DNA from: Marinobacter nanhaiticus D15-8W
GTDB taxonomy: Bacteria; Pseudomonadota; Gammaproteobacteria; Pseudomonadales; Oleiphilaceae
Reading direction: 5' to 3'
Length of the DNA stretch: 64,000 nucleotides
Assembly (NCBI RefSeq): GCF_036511935.1
Contig: NZ_AP028878.1
Coordinates: forward strand, 434,001 to 498,000
In this document: piece by piece, positions 34,663 to 42,922 of the stretch
Numbering within the stretch: the stretch's first letter is position 1
Layout: each line of letters opens with the position of its first letter
Program-made: the position numbers and the translations under genes
The notes under the pieces: model-generated
Databases searched by the model: none
What the model was told of the DNA's origin: nothing
What the model saw: only the letters and a program-made list of their open reading frames with translations

Positions 34663-35484
34663 CTATTGGACCTGTTGCTCGACCGGCGTAAAGCCGAAGC
34701 GCTGGAAGATGCTCTGGGCGGTCTCCGTCTCCAGCCAATTGCGGAACGCTATCACGGCCTCTGTGGCCTCCGGAGTGGCGATCGCAACCGGATAGGTGAT
34801 GGGTGTATGACTTTCCTGGGGAAACAGACCCAGGCGCTTGACCTTCTTGCTGGCCAGCGCATCAGTCTGGTAGACGATGCCCAGGGGTGTCTCGCCACGC
34901 TCGACCAGTGCCAGTGCGGCGCGGACGTTGTCGCCCCGGGCCAGCCGTGATTCCAGCGAATCCCATTCACCCAGGTTTTCCAGCGCCTGTTTGGCATAGA
35001 TGCCGGCAGGGACATGCGCCGGGTCGCCTACAGAAAGTCGCTCCCCGGGGGCAAGTAGCGAAGCCAGGGGTTGGCCACCGCCGGGCACGAAGCGATCCGT
35101 TTCAGCGGATGTGGGCGCAACCAGCGCGAGCCGATTGTGGAACAGGTCGGTCCGCGCGGACAGTTTGATGCCCTGTTCGCCGAGCCAGTTCATCCATTTC
35201 TCGTTGGCCGATAGGTAGATATGTGCCGGGGCGCCGTTAGCGATCTGTCTGGCCAGCGTGGACGAAGAGGCGTATACGGGCACGATGTCTACATTGTGGT
35301 CCTTCTCATAACGGGTGATGGCCGCGTCCATCGCATCGGTCAGGGACGCTGCAGCGAAAACCTTAAAGCGTTGAGGGGATGCGGCCTGAGCCGGCAGCGA
35401 CAGACTGGCGAGCGTCGCTATTAACAGTGTGGCGCTGGCTACCCTAAGGCAACGAACCGTCCAGCGGCGGAGAGGTCCGGTCAT
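34663..35484 (-). CDS. modA: molybdate-binding periplasmic protein
   Basis: Periplasmic receptor of 273 residues for molybdate/tungstate. A basic N-terminus and hydrophobic stretch (signal peptide ending near PAQAA, residue 33) lead into FKVFAAASLTDAMDAAI, the ModA opening in which Ser residues bind the oxyanion. YASSSTLARQI follows, with the second conserved Ser. The start at 35484 is the only one placing the signal peptide correctly; the much longer in-frame reading runs through the promoter. A ModE-box-like dyad lies seven bases upstream. Confidence 0.95.
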   Translation of the reverse strand: MTGPLRRWTVRCLRVASATLLIATLASLSLPAQAASPQRFKVFAAASLTDAMDAAITRYEKDHNVDIVPVYASSSTLARQIANGAPAHIYLSANEKWMNWLGEQGIKLSARTDLFHNRLALVAPTSAETDRFVPGGGQPLASLLAPGERLSVGDPAHVPAGIYAKQALENLGEWDSLESRLARGDNVRAALALVERGETPLGIVYQTDALASKKVKRLGLFPQESHTPITYPVAIATPEATEAVIAFRNWLETETAQSIFQRFGFTPVEQQVQ

Positions 35485-35490
35485 GCGATA

Positions 35491-35518
35491 CCCGTTATGT
35501 ATAAATGGAAATAACGGG
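35491..35518. promoter_or_regulatory. candidate ModE operator upstream of modA
   Basis: CCCGTTAT and ATAACGGG are separated by 12 bases, with CGTTATGTA at one side; the arrangement resembles the E. coli ModE box (CGnTATATA-N6-8-TATATAnCG). It sits between modE and the modA start, so it would block modABC transcription when molybdate-loaded regulator is bound. Confidence 0.65.
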
Positions 35519-35557
35519 TTCACTATAGTCTGTTGGAGGGCGTTGTCCAAGGGGCGG

Positions 35558-35935
35558 TTATTGACCCGTGTCAGGGGCCGGGGCGAGAAGATCGAGCAGT
35601 GCACCGGCTTCGTCGGCAAGGTCAGGATCGAGGCGCGCCTGCAAGGCGCGATACTGACGCAGCACCTGCTGGCCGAGTTCCGTAATTTCGGCACCGCCGC
35701 GCTGGCTTCCGCCGGATGTGGTAGCAATCACCGGCTGGGCAAAATGCTGGTTCATGGTGTTGATCAATTGCCATGCTTTCTTGTAGCTCAGTCCCATCTC
35801 TCGGCAGGCAGAGGAAATGGAGCCCGTGCGGCCGATGGCGTCCAGCAGGTCAGCCTTACCGGGGCCGATAACGACATCCTTGCCGGAGACCAGGCGGAGC
35901 TGGAAGTGGGGTTGGCGGTGGTGGGTGCGTGTCAT
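35558..35935 (-). CDS. ModE-like molybdate regulator, DNA-binding domain only
   Basis: Winged helix-turn-helix protein of 125 residues, matching the N-terminal DNA-binding domain of ModE (GKADLLDAIGRTGSISSACREMGLSYKKAWQLINTMN, about 26-62). The C-terminal tandem Mop/molbindin domains that sense molybdate in E. coli ModE are absent; the protein ends soon after the dimerisation helix (LRQYRALQARL). Such short ModE-like proteins are common beside modABC. How molybdate is sensed without Mop domains is unclear. It is transcribed with or just ahead of modA, 73 bp upstream. Confidence 0.9.
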   Translation of the reverse strand: MTRTHHRQPHFQLRLVSGKDVVIGPGKADLLDAIGRTGSISSACREMGLSYKKAWQLINTMNQHFAQPVIATTSGGSQRGGAEITELGQQVLRQYRALQARLDPDLADEAGALLDLLAPAPDTGQ

Positions 35936-36072
35936 GCCGGTCGTCTGCCACAGGAGTTCGGAAGTGAAAGACCGGTTCTATCACGGATGTCTGGAAAGAA
36001 ACAGACTGGAGACAAAGCCGCCCCGTCACAGCCGTGAACGAGGCGGATGTCAGGCGATAAAGCCAGAAAGAA

Positions 36073-37278
36073 TCAGTCGCTGAAACGTTCCAGGACCGCA
36101 GCGATCCCCTGGCCAACGCCGATGCACAGGCTGATCAGTGCATAACGACCATTCACGCGTTCCAACTGACGGGTGGCCGTAAGCGCGATGCGCGCACCGG
36201 ATGCCCCCAGGGGATGGCCGACGGCGATGGCGCCGCCATTCGGGTTCAGCCGCGAATCCGTGGGGTCGATACCCAGCTTGGTGGTGCAGCCGAGGACCTG
36301 GGCGGCGAAGGCTTCGTTGATTTCGATAACGTCCATATCCTTCAGCGCCAGGCCGGCGCGGGCCAGTGCTTTTTCGCTGGCTGGCACGGGGCCATAGCCC
36401 ATAACACTAGGCGGTACCCCGGCGATGGCGGCGGAAACGATGCGGGCCCGGGGGCGTACGCCCGCCTTTTCTCCGGCTTCGCGCGAGCCGATGATCAGCG
36501 CTGCGGCGCCATCGTTCACGCCAGACGCGTTGCCAGCGGTCACCACGCCGCCTTCAAACAGGGTGCGCAGTCCGGACAAGGCTTCGAGGTTGGACTGCGG
36601 GCGCGGATGCTCGTCTTTATCCACGGTCACCGAGGGTTTCTTGCGGCCCTGGGGGACCTCGACCGGCAGCAACTCTTCGTCGTAGAAGCCGTCTTTCAGG
36701 GCGGCGTCGTAGCGGGCCTGGCTCTGGGCGGCATAGCGGTCGACGGCGTCCCGCGAGAGGTTCAGTTCGCGGGCAATGTTATCGGCCGTTTGCGGCATGG
36801 TATCGCTACCATACTCGTTCTCGACCCGTGGGTTGGGGAAGCGGGCGCCGATAGTGCTGTCGAAAGCGCGAAAATCCCGGCTGTAGGGACTATCGGCCTT
36901 GGCCATGACGAAGGGCGCCCGGCTCATGCTCTCGGAGCCGCCGGCAACGAACAGTTCGCCTTCACCGCAGCGCACGGCGCGGGCGGCATCGATGACGGCG
37001 GCCAGGCCCGATCCACAGAGACGGTTGACTGTCAGGCCGCCCGTTTCAACCGGAAGTCCAGCCATCAGTCCCGCGTGGCGTGCGATATTGCGGGCATCTT
37101 CACCGGCCTGGTTGGTGCAACCGGCAATCACGTCTTCGTATAGCGCCTTGTCGAAATCGTTCCGCTCGACCACGGCCTGGATCACGCCAGCCAGCAGGTC
37201 GTCCGGCCGTACCTTGGCCAGGGCGCCGGCATGGCGTCCAAAGGGGGTTCTCAGGCCATCATAGATATACGCGGACAT
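36073..37278 (-). CDS. acetyl-CoA acyltransferase, 3-oxoadipyl-CoA thiolase-like (PcaF/PaaJ type)
   Basis: Thiolase of 401 residues that splits a 3-oxoacyl-CoA with CoA. The acylated Cys is in NRLCGSGL (Cys88), the His in [14 protein letters not shown] (near 357) and the second Cys in SLCIGVGQG (near 387). The opening [16 protein letters not shown] and the [17 protein letters not shown] segment match 3-oxoadipyl-CoA thiolases, suggesting a dicarboxylyl-CoA substrate. Start: ATG 37278 has GGAG 5 bases upstream; ATG 37290 with GGAGG is an equal alternative. It is divergent from the membrane protein at 37508 and shares a strong IclR-type dyad with it. Confidence 0.92.
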   Translation of the reverse strand: MSAYIYDGLRTPFGRHAGALAKVRPDDLLAGVIQAVVERNDFDKALYEDVIAGCTNQAGEDARNIARHAGLMAGLPVETGGLTVNRLCGSGLAAVIDAARAVRCGEGELFVAGGSESMSRAPFVMAKADSPYSRDFRAFDSTIGARFPNPRVENEYGSDTMPQTADNIARELNLSRDAVDRYAAQSQARYDAALKDGFYDEELLPVEVPQGRKKPSVTVDKDEHPRPQSNLEALSGLRTLFEGGVVTAGNASGVNDGAAALIIGSREAGEKAGVRPRARIVSAAIAGVPPSVMGYGPVPASEKALARAGLALKDMDVIEINEAFAAQVLGCTTKLGIDPTDSRLNPNGGAIAVGHPLGASGARIALTATRQLERVNGRYALISLCIGVGQGIAAVLERFSD

Positions 37279-37411
37279 GGTGTCTCCCATCGTCGTGCCC
37301 TCCCGGTTCCGCTTTGTCGCTATTGCCACGTTTATCGTACGCGCGAATCAGCGCGGGTTAGCAACGTGCGCATGAAAGCGGGAGGGACTTGAGTTGGCGT
37401 AAATGTTAATA

Positions 37412-37432
37412 TAGTTTCGTTAAGCGAAACTA
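37412..37432. promoter_or_regulatory. IclR-type operator-like perfect dyad between thiolase and membrane protein
   Basis: TAGTTTCG and CGAAACTA flank TTAAG, a perfect 8-bp inverted repeat. The core TTTCGTTAAGCGAAA matches 11 of 15 bases of the recurrent motif. It lies in the divergent promoter region, 134 bp from one start and 76 bp from the other. Confidence 0.55.
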
Positions 37433-37507
37433 AGTTTTATATATGAACTAGATTAATCGGGGGATATAACAAATGCAAGCCGTCCCGACGCCCCGTCACG
37501 GTCTCTC

Positions 37508-38851
37508 ATGACGCAGTATTTCCTGCCTGCCGCCGTTCTCTGTGAACTGATTGCATTGCTGACCGGGAGCCACCTCCTGAGCCTGGTCGCCGGTTCCATT
37601 TTCCTCGTCTATTTCCTCCCGCGCTTGGGACGGTTGGAAGGCTATGCCCGTTATCTGATGTTGGTGACCGTCACCATGCTGACGGGGTTTCTGTTGACAG
37701 ACCGGCTTTCCGGCCCGCAGCTTGCAGAGGCTGCAACGGCGGCGGCCTTCTATGGCGCATTTCTCGGGAGCCTGGGAACCATGCAGTGCCTGGTGCGCCG
37801 GTTCGAAGTGCTCAGGCGCATCCATGACGTGCTCCTCGGTGGCAAGCCGGCGTGGCTCTATCCCAAGTATGTGTTGACCAGTTGCAGTGTGGCCTCGGTG
37901 CTGAACTTCGGCGTGATGAACCTGCTTTGTGGTGCGCTCTCGGAAACCCTGAGCCAGCGTGGCATCACTGGGACGGCCCGGCTTCGCTGGTTGCGCAGCG
38001 TGCTCAGTAGTACCCTGCGTGGGTTTGCACTGGTTCCGCTGATCGCGCCGACCAGCGTAGCTGTAGCTATCATCACCCGCGAAGTGCCCTCGCTCAGTTG
38101 GGTGCAGATCCTGCCGTTCAGTGCGACTGCGGCGGTCGTCTTTATTGGCGTAGGGTGGCTGCTGGAATACCGGCGCTTCAGTCAGGTCAGCGCCGAGCGG
38201 ACGTTGATGCGGGGATGGCCAGCGGGTACCGGACGTCTGGTGGCGGTGATAGCCATCGTATTTGCGTTGATGGCATTGCTGGTGCTCACGACACCGCTGA
38301 ACGTATCGCGTGCCGCCATGCTTTCGGTGCCGACGGTGACCTTCCTTTATATGTGGCTGACGGATCGGGGGTTGGTAGCGGTAGCTGGCGAGGTGGCGGA
38401 TAGTGTCGCCGGGCTGCATAACGAGATCTGCATTTTCGCTGCCTCGGCGGCGCTGGGCGTGGCCTTGTCGGCCCAGGTGCCTCCGGAAGTCTTGTCGCAG
38501 TTGCTGGATGGTCGGGCAAGCCTGTTCATTTTAGCCGCATGCAGCATGCTGATCCTGCCCTTGTTGGCTACGGTGGGTATCGCGCCAATCACGGTGCTGA
38601 GCTTCCTGGCGGGGTTGCTGTCCCAGTTTGCAGCGTCCGGCCTGGAGCCTTTGCTGGTCGCAGTCGCGTTGGTGATCGGCTTTTCCCTCGCGATGATGCT
38701 GTCACCCTTTGGGCCGTCGGTCATGCTGTTGTCGCGGTTTGGCCAGTTGTCCCGCTGGGTGGTTGCATTCGGTTGGAACGGAGTATTTGCGCTGACATCG
38801 ATCCCGTTGATGCTTCTATTGCTCTGGGTATGGCTGCCCTGGGCGGCTTGA
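37508..38851 (+). CDS. unidentified polytopic inner-membrane protein, transporter-like
   Basis: A very hydrophobic protein of 447 residues with about 12 predicted membrane segments and short charged loops. I do not recognise the family. The internal layout suggests two halves, with conserved-looking polar turns (TSCSVASVLNFGVMNLL near residue 120; MMLSPFGPSVMLLSRFGQLSRW near 395). Similar Ser/Pro/Gly turns within helices occur in ion-transporter superfamily carriers and TRAP/tricarboxylate permeases. It is divergent from the thiolase and just upstream of the IclR gene, so export or import of an acid used by this locus is a reasonable guess. No clear Shine-Dalgarno sequence precedes the ATG (ACGGTCTC upstream). 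Confidence 0.75.
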   Translation: MTQYFLPAAVLCELIALLTGSHLLSLVAGSIFLVYFLPRLGRLEGYARYLMLVTVTMLTGFLLTDRLSGPQLAEAATAAAFYGAFLGSLGTMQCLVRRFEVLRRIHDVLLGGKPAWLYPKYVLTSCSVASVLNFGVMNLLCGALSETLSQRGITGTARLRWLRSVLSSTLRGFALVPLIAPTSVAVAIITREVPSLSWVQILPFSATAAVVFIGVGWLLEYRRFSQVSAERTLMRGWPAGTGRLVAVIAIVFALMALLVLTTPLNVSRAAMLSVPTVTFLYMWLTDRGLVAVAGEVADSVAGLHNEICIFAASAALGVALSAQVPPEVLSQLLDGRASLFILAACSMLILPLLATVGIAPITVLSFLAGLLSQFAASGLEPLLVAVALVIGFSLAMMLSPFGPSVMLLSRFGQLSRWVVAFGWNGVFALTSIPLMLLLLWVWLPWAA

Positions 38852-39326
38852 CCGGGTTCAGGTGGATGGTCCAGGTGTAAGTAAGACTTCGAGGGTGAGC
38901 CGAAGTGCCACGCTCCGCCTACTCTGTGGCGGAACTTTTAAGTCAATTTCTTCGCTAAATACTCTGTAATTGGCTAACATGTTCTGCATAGCAAAATTTC
39001 GTATCAGTTAATTCACCAAACCTTCCGTCGCCCTCGATTCGTAGCGGGATAGTAATGAAACAAAAAGAAAGAGTGTTTCAGATTTGGCATGCAATTTGAT
39101 TGCTGGTAGGTGGTACTCGTATCTTACTCTGATTAGAATAGAGCGAAATTTCATCATCGGCGTTTTATCGCTCAGAGTCAGGCTGCGATAGGCAGAGTTG
39201 AACTCGTTAGGCGAATTACCTGAAATGCCAAAGCGTGTTGGTCGCTTGTCTCGTGTTCCAGTCAATGCTGGAAAAGGACCAGGCCATTTCGTGAAGGTTG
39301 AGGGCTGTGGGGAGCACTAGGCAATT
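38852..39326. other. AT-rich intergenic region upstream of iclR-type gene
   Basis: This 475-bp stretch is clearly more AT-rich than its neighbours and contains no convincing gene. It holds one good IclR-type site (38982-38996) and a weaker TTCTTCGCTAAATA (38949-38962), suggesting autoregulation. Confidence 0.6.
38982..38996. promoter_or_regulatory. IclR-type operator-like site upstream of the IclR gene
   Basis: TTCTGCATAGCAAAA; its reverse complement TTTTGCTATGCAGAA matches 12 of 15 bases of the motif. It lies about 330 bp before the regulator's ATG. Confidence 0.5.
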
Positions 39327-40151
39327 ATGACGGCAAAACAGAAAATCAAAACGGATCTGGCCCTGGCAACGGGCGAGGGCCGATCGAAAACGGGTGAAAA
39401 GGATCGCAAGTTCGTCGAGGCGCTGTCCCGCGGGCTTGATGTGTTGCGTGCCTTCAGTCAGGGATCCGTGATCCTGGGTAATCAGGACATCGCCCGGCTG
39501 ACAGGTCTGCCCAAGCCGACCGTTTCCCGCATGACCTACACCCTGACCAAGCTGGGTTACCTGAGCTATAACCCGCTGCTGGAGAAATACCAGCTCAGCT
39601 CTGGCGTTCTCGCCCTGGGTTACGCCTACGTCTCCAACCTGAAAGTGCGCCAGCTGGCCAAACCCTACATGGACGAGTTTGCCCGTCGCACCAACATGTC
39701 TGTTGGCCTGACCTGTCACGATCGCCTGCACATGATCTACGTGGAAAACCGCATGCCTCCGGAAGCCACGCTGTTGCGCATGGAGATTGGTCTGCGTCTG
39801 CCCATGGCGACCACCTCTGCGGGTCGTGCCTATTGCGCGGCGGTGAGCGAAAGCCAGCGCAAGATCCTGATGGACGGTATGGCCAAGAAATACGGTGATC
39901 AGTGGCCGGAGAAGCGAGAGGGCCTCGAACGCGCCATGGAAGAGTACAAGGCCAACGGCTTCTGTCTCTCCCTGGGCGAGTGGGACCGCAACATCAATTC
40001 CGCTGGGGTTCCGGTTCACCTGGAAGATGGCACCACCATGGTGCTGACCTGTGCGGCGCCATCCTACCTCATCTCCGGCGAGAAGCTGCGCGATTCCATT
40101 GCCCACCAGTTGGCAATGCTGGCGAGTGATATCGAGGCGCTTGGGGTCTGA
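39327..40151 (+). CDS. IclR-family transcriptional regulator
   Basis: DNA-binding regulator of 274 residues. The N-terminal winged helix-turn-helix spans about 28-90 (LSRGLDVLRAF...IARLTGLPKPTVSRMTYTLTKLGYL), followed by the IclR effector domain (about 105-270) with YAYVSNLKVRQLAKPYMDEFARRTNMSV and a GRAYCAA motif. PcaR/PcaU-type members of this family respond to acids such as 3-oxoadipate. It lies between the membrane protein and the bifunctional beta-oxidation gene. It is the best candidate for binding the 15-bp motif found upstream of several loci here, including its own promoter. That link is inferred from position and motif type. Confidence 0.93.
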   Translation: MTAKQKIKTDLALATGEGRSKTGEKDRKFVEALSRGLDVLRAFSQGSVILGNQDIARLTGLPKPTVSRMTYTLTKLGYLSYNPLLEKYQLSSGVLALGYAYVSNLKVRQLAKPYMDEFARRTNMSVGLTCHDRLHMIYVENRMPPEATLLRMEIGLRLPMATTSAGRAYCAAVSESQRKILMDGMAKKYGDQWPEKREGLERAMEEYKANGFCLSLGEWDRNINSAGVPVHLEDGTTMVLTCAAPSYLISGEKLRDSIAHQLAMLASDIEALGV

Positions 40152-40180
40152 TTTCACGAGCCGGTCGCAGTGAGAGTAAG

Positions 40181-40208
40181 AACCGCGGGTCACGCCCGCG
40201 GTTTTTTT
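40181..40208 (+). terminator. intrinsic terminator after the IclR gene
   Basis: AACCGCGGG (40181-40189) pairs with CCCGCGGTT (40195-40203), followed by a seven-T run. Confidence 0.9.
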
Positions 40209-40242
40209 GTGCCTGCCTTTTCCTAAGACTTCACTGCCCGCG

Positions 40243-40420
40243 TAGCGTGCTGGTAAGGCGAAGCCGGACCGCACGGTGTTCGCCTTTTGGTTGGCGAACC
40301 TCGTGCCGGAAGCGGCGGGCCACCCTTGCCTACGCTGTCCTGCATGGCCGTCCCTGGCCAGCCATGACGACCGGGACATCCCTGTCCCTTCTTCGGCAAG
40401 GGTAGCCCGCCGCTTCTTCT
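40243..40420. repeat. large composite palindromic repeat
   Basis: Outer 22-bp arms (40309-40330 and 40395-40416) are complementary except for one base. Nested inside are CATGGC/GCCATG (40343/40361) and GGGACA-TCCC-TGTCCC (40373-40388). To the left is GTTCGCC-N8-GGCGAAC (40278-40299) and a module TAGCGTGCTGGTAAGGCGAA (from 40243) also found in diverged form at 63404-63437. There is no coding potential. The region to the next gene (40421-40741) has no other gene. Confidence 0.8.
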
Positions 40421-40741
40421 AATCTCGAGTTGGTTCAATAACTAAATGATAGCTGGGCATCGCTTACTTCCGGGTAGGAGCTGCTAACGGCTTTCCTCGA
40501 TCCTGACTTAGTTCCACGAATGATCGGTCGATGCGGTTCGCAGGCTCGCCCGTTCCTACTTCGACTGGTTTCTTTCCTCCCTGTTTGTATCGACTAAGCT
40601 GTTTGATTACCCGCCGTATTGATTCGTCTAACGATGCGCTGTCTCAATTTACTGTTGAAAGATCGATTGAAAATGGTTTAAATCGTCTTCAAGTTTCGCT
40701 TATTAAAACTGCATTCCATAGAAATACAAAAGGAGAGAGCA

Positions 40742-42835
40742 ATGTCAGAGGTCGTCACCTATCAACGCGAAGGCGCCATCGGCGTCATTACCGTGAACTA
40801 TCCGCCGGTCAACGCTCTCAGCCATGCCGTTCGCTCCGGCTTGCTCGACGCCCTCAAGCAGGGGCAGGCCGATGCTGAGGCCAAGGCGCTCCTACTGGTT
40901 TGTGAAGGCCGGACCTTCATCGCCGGCGCCGATATCCGTGAGTTCGGCAAGCCAATGCAGGAGCCGGGTCTGCCTACCGTTGTGGAAGCCTACGAGAACA
41001 GTGATAAGCCGATTATTGCCGCCATCCATGGCACGGCATTGGGCGGCGGGCTGGAAATGGCCCTTGGCTGTCATTACCGCGTTGCACTGGAAAGCGCCAA
41101 GGTGGGTCTGCCTGAAGTGAAGCTCGGGCTGCTGCCGGGCGCGGGTGGTACCCAGCGCCTGCCGCGTCTCGCCGGCGCCCAGAAATCCCTGGAGATGATC
41201 ACCACTGGTGACTTCATTTCTGCCAGTGATGCACTGCAGGCCGGTATTGTCGATGCTGTGGAAGCCAGTTCCGATGCGAAGGCGGCAGGCGAACAGTTTG
41301 CCCTGAAAGTCATCGACGAAGGTAAGCCTGCTCGCCGTGTCCGCGAGCTGACTGACAGGATTGAAGCCGACAAAGGCAGTGACGTTTTCGAACAGTTCCG
41401 TACCGGCCTGCAGAAGAAGGCCCGTGGGCTGTTCTCGCCGTTCAAGTGCGTGGATGCGGTCGAAGCGGCTTTCCAACTGCCGTTCGAAGAGGGCATGAAG
41501 CGCGAGCGCGAGCTGTTTATGGAATGTATGGAATCGCCCCAGCGCGCTGGCCTGGTCCACGCTTTCTTCGCCGAGCGTGAAGTGTCCAAGGTGCCGGGAC
41601 TGCCCAAGGATACGCCGGTTCGCGACATCAAGTCCGTGGGTATCATCGGCGCCGGCACCATGGGCGGCGGTATCGCCATGAACTTCGCCAACGTCGGTAT
41701 CCCCGTGCGCCTGCTGGAAGTGAAGCAGGAAGCGCTGGACAAGGGTTTGGCCATCATTCGCCGCAACTATGAGAACACCGCCAAGAAAGGTCGGATAACC
41801 CAGGCCCAGGTAGAGGAGCGCATGGCGCTGATCCAGCCGACGCTGGCCTATGAGGATTTCGGTGATGTGGACCTGGTGATCGAGGCCGTGTTCGAAAACA
41901 TGGGCATCAAGAAAGAGATCTTCGGCACCCTGGATAAGGTCTGTAAACAAGGCGCCATCCTGGCTTCGAATACCTCGACACTCGATATCGACGAGATTGC
42001 CTCGGCCACCAACCGTCCGGAAGACGTGGTGGGCATGCATTTCTTTAGTCCCGCTAACGTGATGAAGCTGCTTGAAAACGTGCGCGGCACCAAGACCGCT
42101 GACGACGTGAAGGCGACGGTGATGGACATCGCCAAGCGCATCAAGAAAGTCGGTGTACTGGTGGGCAACTGCTACGGCTTCGTCGGCAACCGGATGCTGC
42201 ACCAGCGTGGCGCAGAGGCGATCAAACTGGTCAATGAGGGTGCGACGCCGCAGCAGGTGGACAAGGTGCTAACCGACCTGGGCTTCCCCATGGGTCAGTT
42301 CGCCATGTCCGATCTGGCCGGCATCGATGTTGGTTACCGTATCCGCGAAGAACGCCGCAATGCCGGCGAGAATATCCCGCCCAGTTGGATGGACAAACTG
42401 GCGGAGCAGGGTCGTCTCGGCCAGAAGACCCAGGCCGGTACCTACCTCTATGAGGAAGGCAGCCGCAAGCCGATCCCCGATCCGAAGGTGGATGCGCTGA
42501 TCGAAGAGTTCCGCAAGGAGCAGGGCATCGAGCCGCGCGAGATCACCGACCAGGAAATCCTCGAACGCTGCATGTACGTGATGATCAACGAGGGTGCGAA
42601 GATCCTGGAAGAGGGCATCGCCGATCGGGCGCTGGATGTAGATATCGTCTGGATCTATGGCTACGGCTTCCCGGCCTACCGTGGTGGCCCGATGTTCTGG
42701 GCGGATCAGGTGGGCGTGAAGGAGATCTACGAGACCGTCAAGCGTTTCCACGACACCCTGGGCGGTGACCAGTGGAAGCCGGCCCCGTTGCTTGAGCGTC
42801 TGGCGAAGGAAGGCAAGACCTTCGGCAGCCTTTGA
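40742..42835 (+). CDS. bifunctional enoyl-CoA hydratase / 3-hydroxyacyl-CoA dehydrogenase
   Basis: Multifunctional beta-oxidation enzyme of 697 residues, similar in layout to FadJ/FadB and peroxisomal MFE-1. The N-terminal crotonase domain (about 1-190) has FIAGADIREFG (near 60) and GTALGGGLEMALGCHYRVA (near 97-115, with catalytic Glu). The Rossmann domain begins VGIIGAGTMGGGIAMNFA near 301, and the dehydrogenase C-terminal domains follow (GMHFFSPANVMKLLE; GNCYGFVGNRML; a final repeat with GYGFPAYRGGPMFWAD). Compared with FadB it is slightly shorter and lacks the FadB-type linker. AAGGAGAG precedes the ATG. Upstream AGTTTCGCT (40692) is only a partial match to the IclR-type motif. It pairs functionally with the thiolase 90 bp downstream. 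Confidence 0.95.
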   Translation: MSEVVTYQREGAIGVITVNYPPVNALSHAVRSGLLDALKQGQADAEAKALLLVCEGRTFIAGADIREFGKPMQEPGLPTVVEAYENSDKPIIAAIHGTALGGGLEMALGCHYRVALESAKVGLPEVKLGLLPGAGGTQRLPRLAGAQKSLEMITTGDFISASDALQAGIVDAVEASSDAKAAGEQFALKVIDEGKPARRVRELTDRIEADKGSDVFEQFRTGLQKKARGLFSPFKCVDAVEAAFQLPFEEGMKRERELFMECMESPQRAGLVHAFFAEREVSKVPGLPKDTPVRDIKSVGIIGAGTMGGGIAMNFANVGIPVRLLEVKQEALDKGLAIIRRNYENTAKKGRITQAQVEERMALIQPTLAYEDFGDVDLVIEAVFENMGIKKEIFGTLDKVCKQGAILASNTSTLDIDEIASATNRPEDVVGMHFFSPANVMKLLENVRGTKTADDVKATVMDIAKRIKKVGVLVGNCYGFVGNRMLHQRGAEAIKLVNEGATPQQVDKVLTDLGFPMGQFAMSDLAGIDVGYRIREERRNAGENIPPSWMDKLAEQGRLGQKTQAGTYLYEEGSRKPIPDPKVDALIEEFRKEQGIEPREITDQEILERCMYVMINEGAKILEEGIADRALDVDIVWIYGYGFPAYRGGPMFWADQVGVKEIYETVKRFHDTLGGDQWKPAPLLERLAKEGKTFGSL

Positions 42836-42857
42836 TCCGAATCCGATCGTGATTTGC

Positions 42858-42888
42858 AAACCTGCGGTGCGAGCCGCGGGTTTGTTTC
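42858..42888 (+). terminator. hairpin between the bifunctional enzyme and thiolase genes
   Basis: AAACCTGCGG (42858-42867) pairs with CCGCGGGTTT (42874-42883) with one T-G pair, followed by GTTTCCC. The weak T tract suggests partial termination or attenuation within an operon. Confidence 0.5.
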
Positions 42889-42922
42889 CCTATAACCACA
42901 ATAGCTTTCCGAGGACTCTCTC

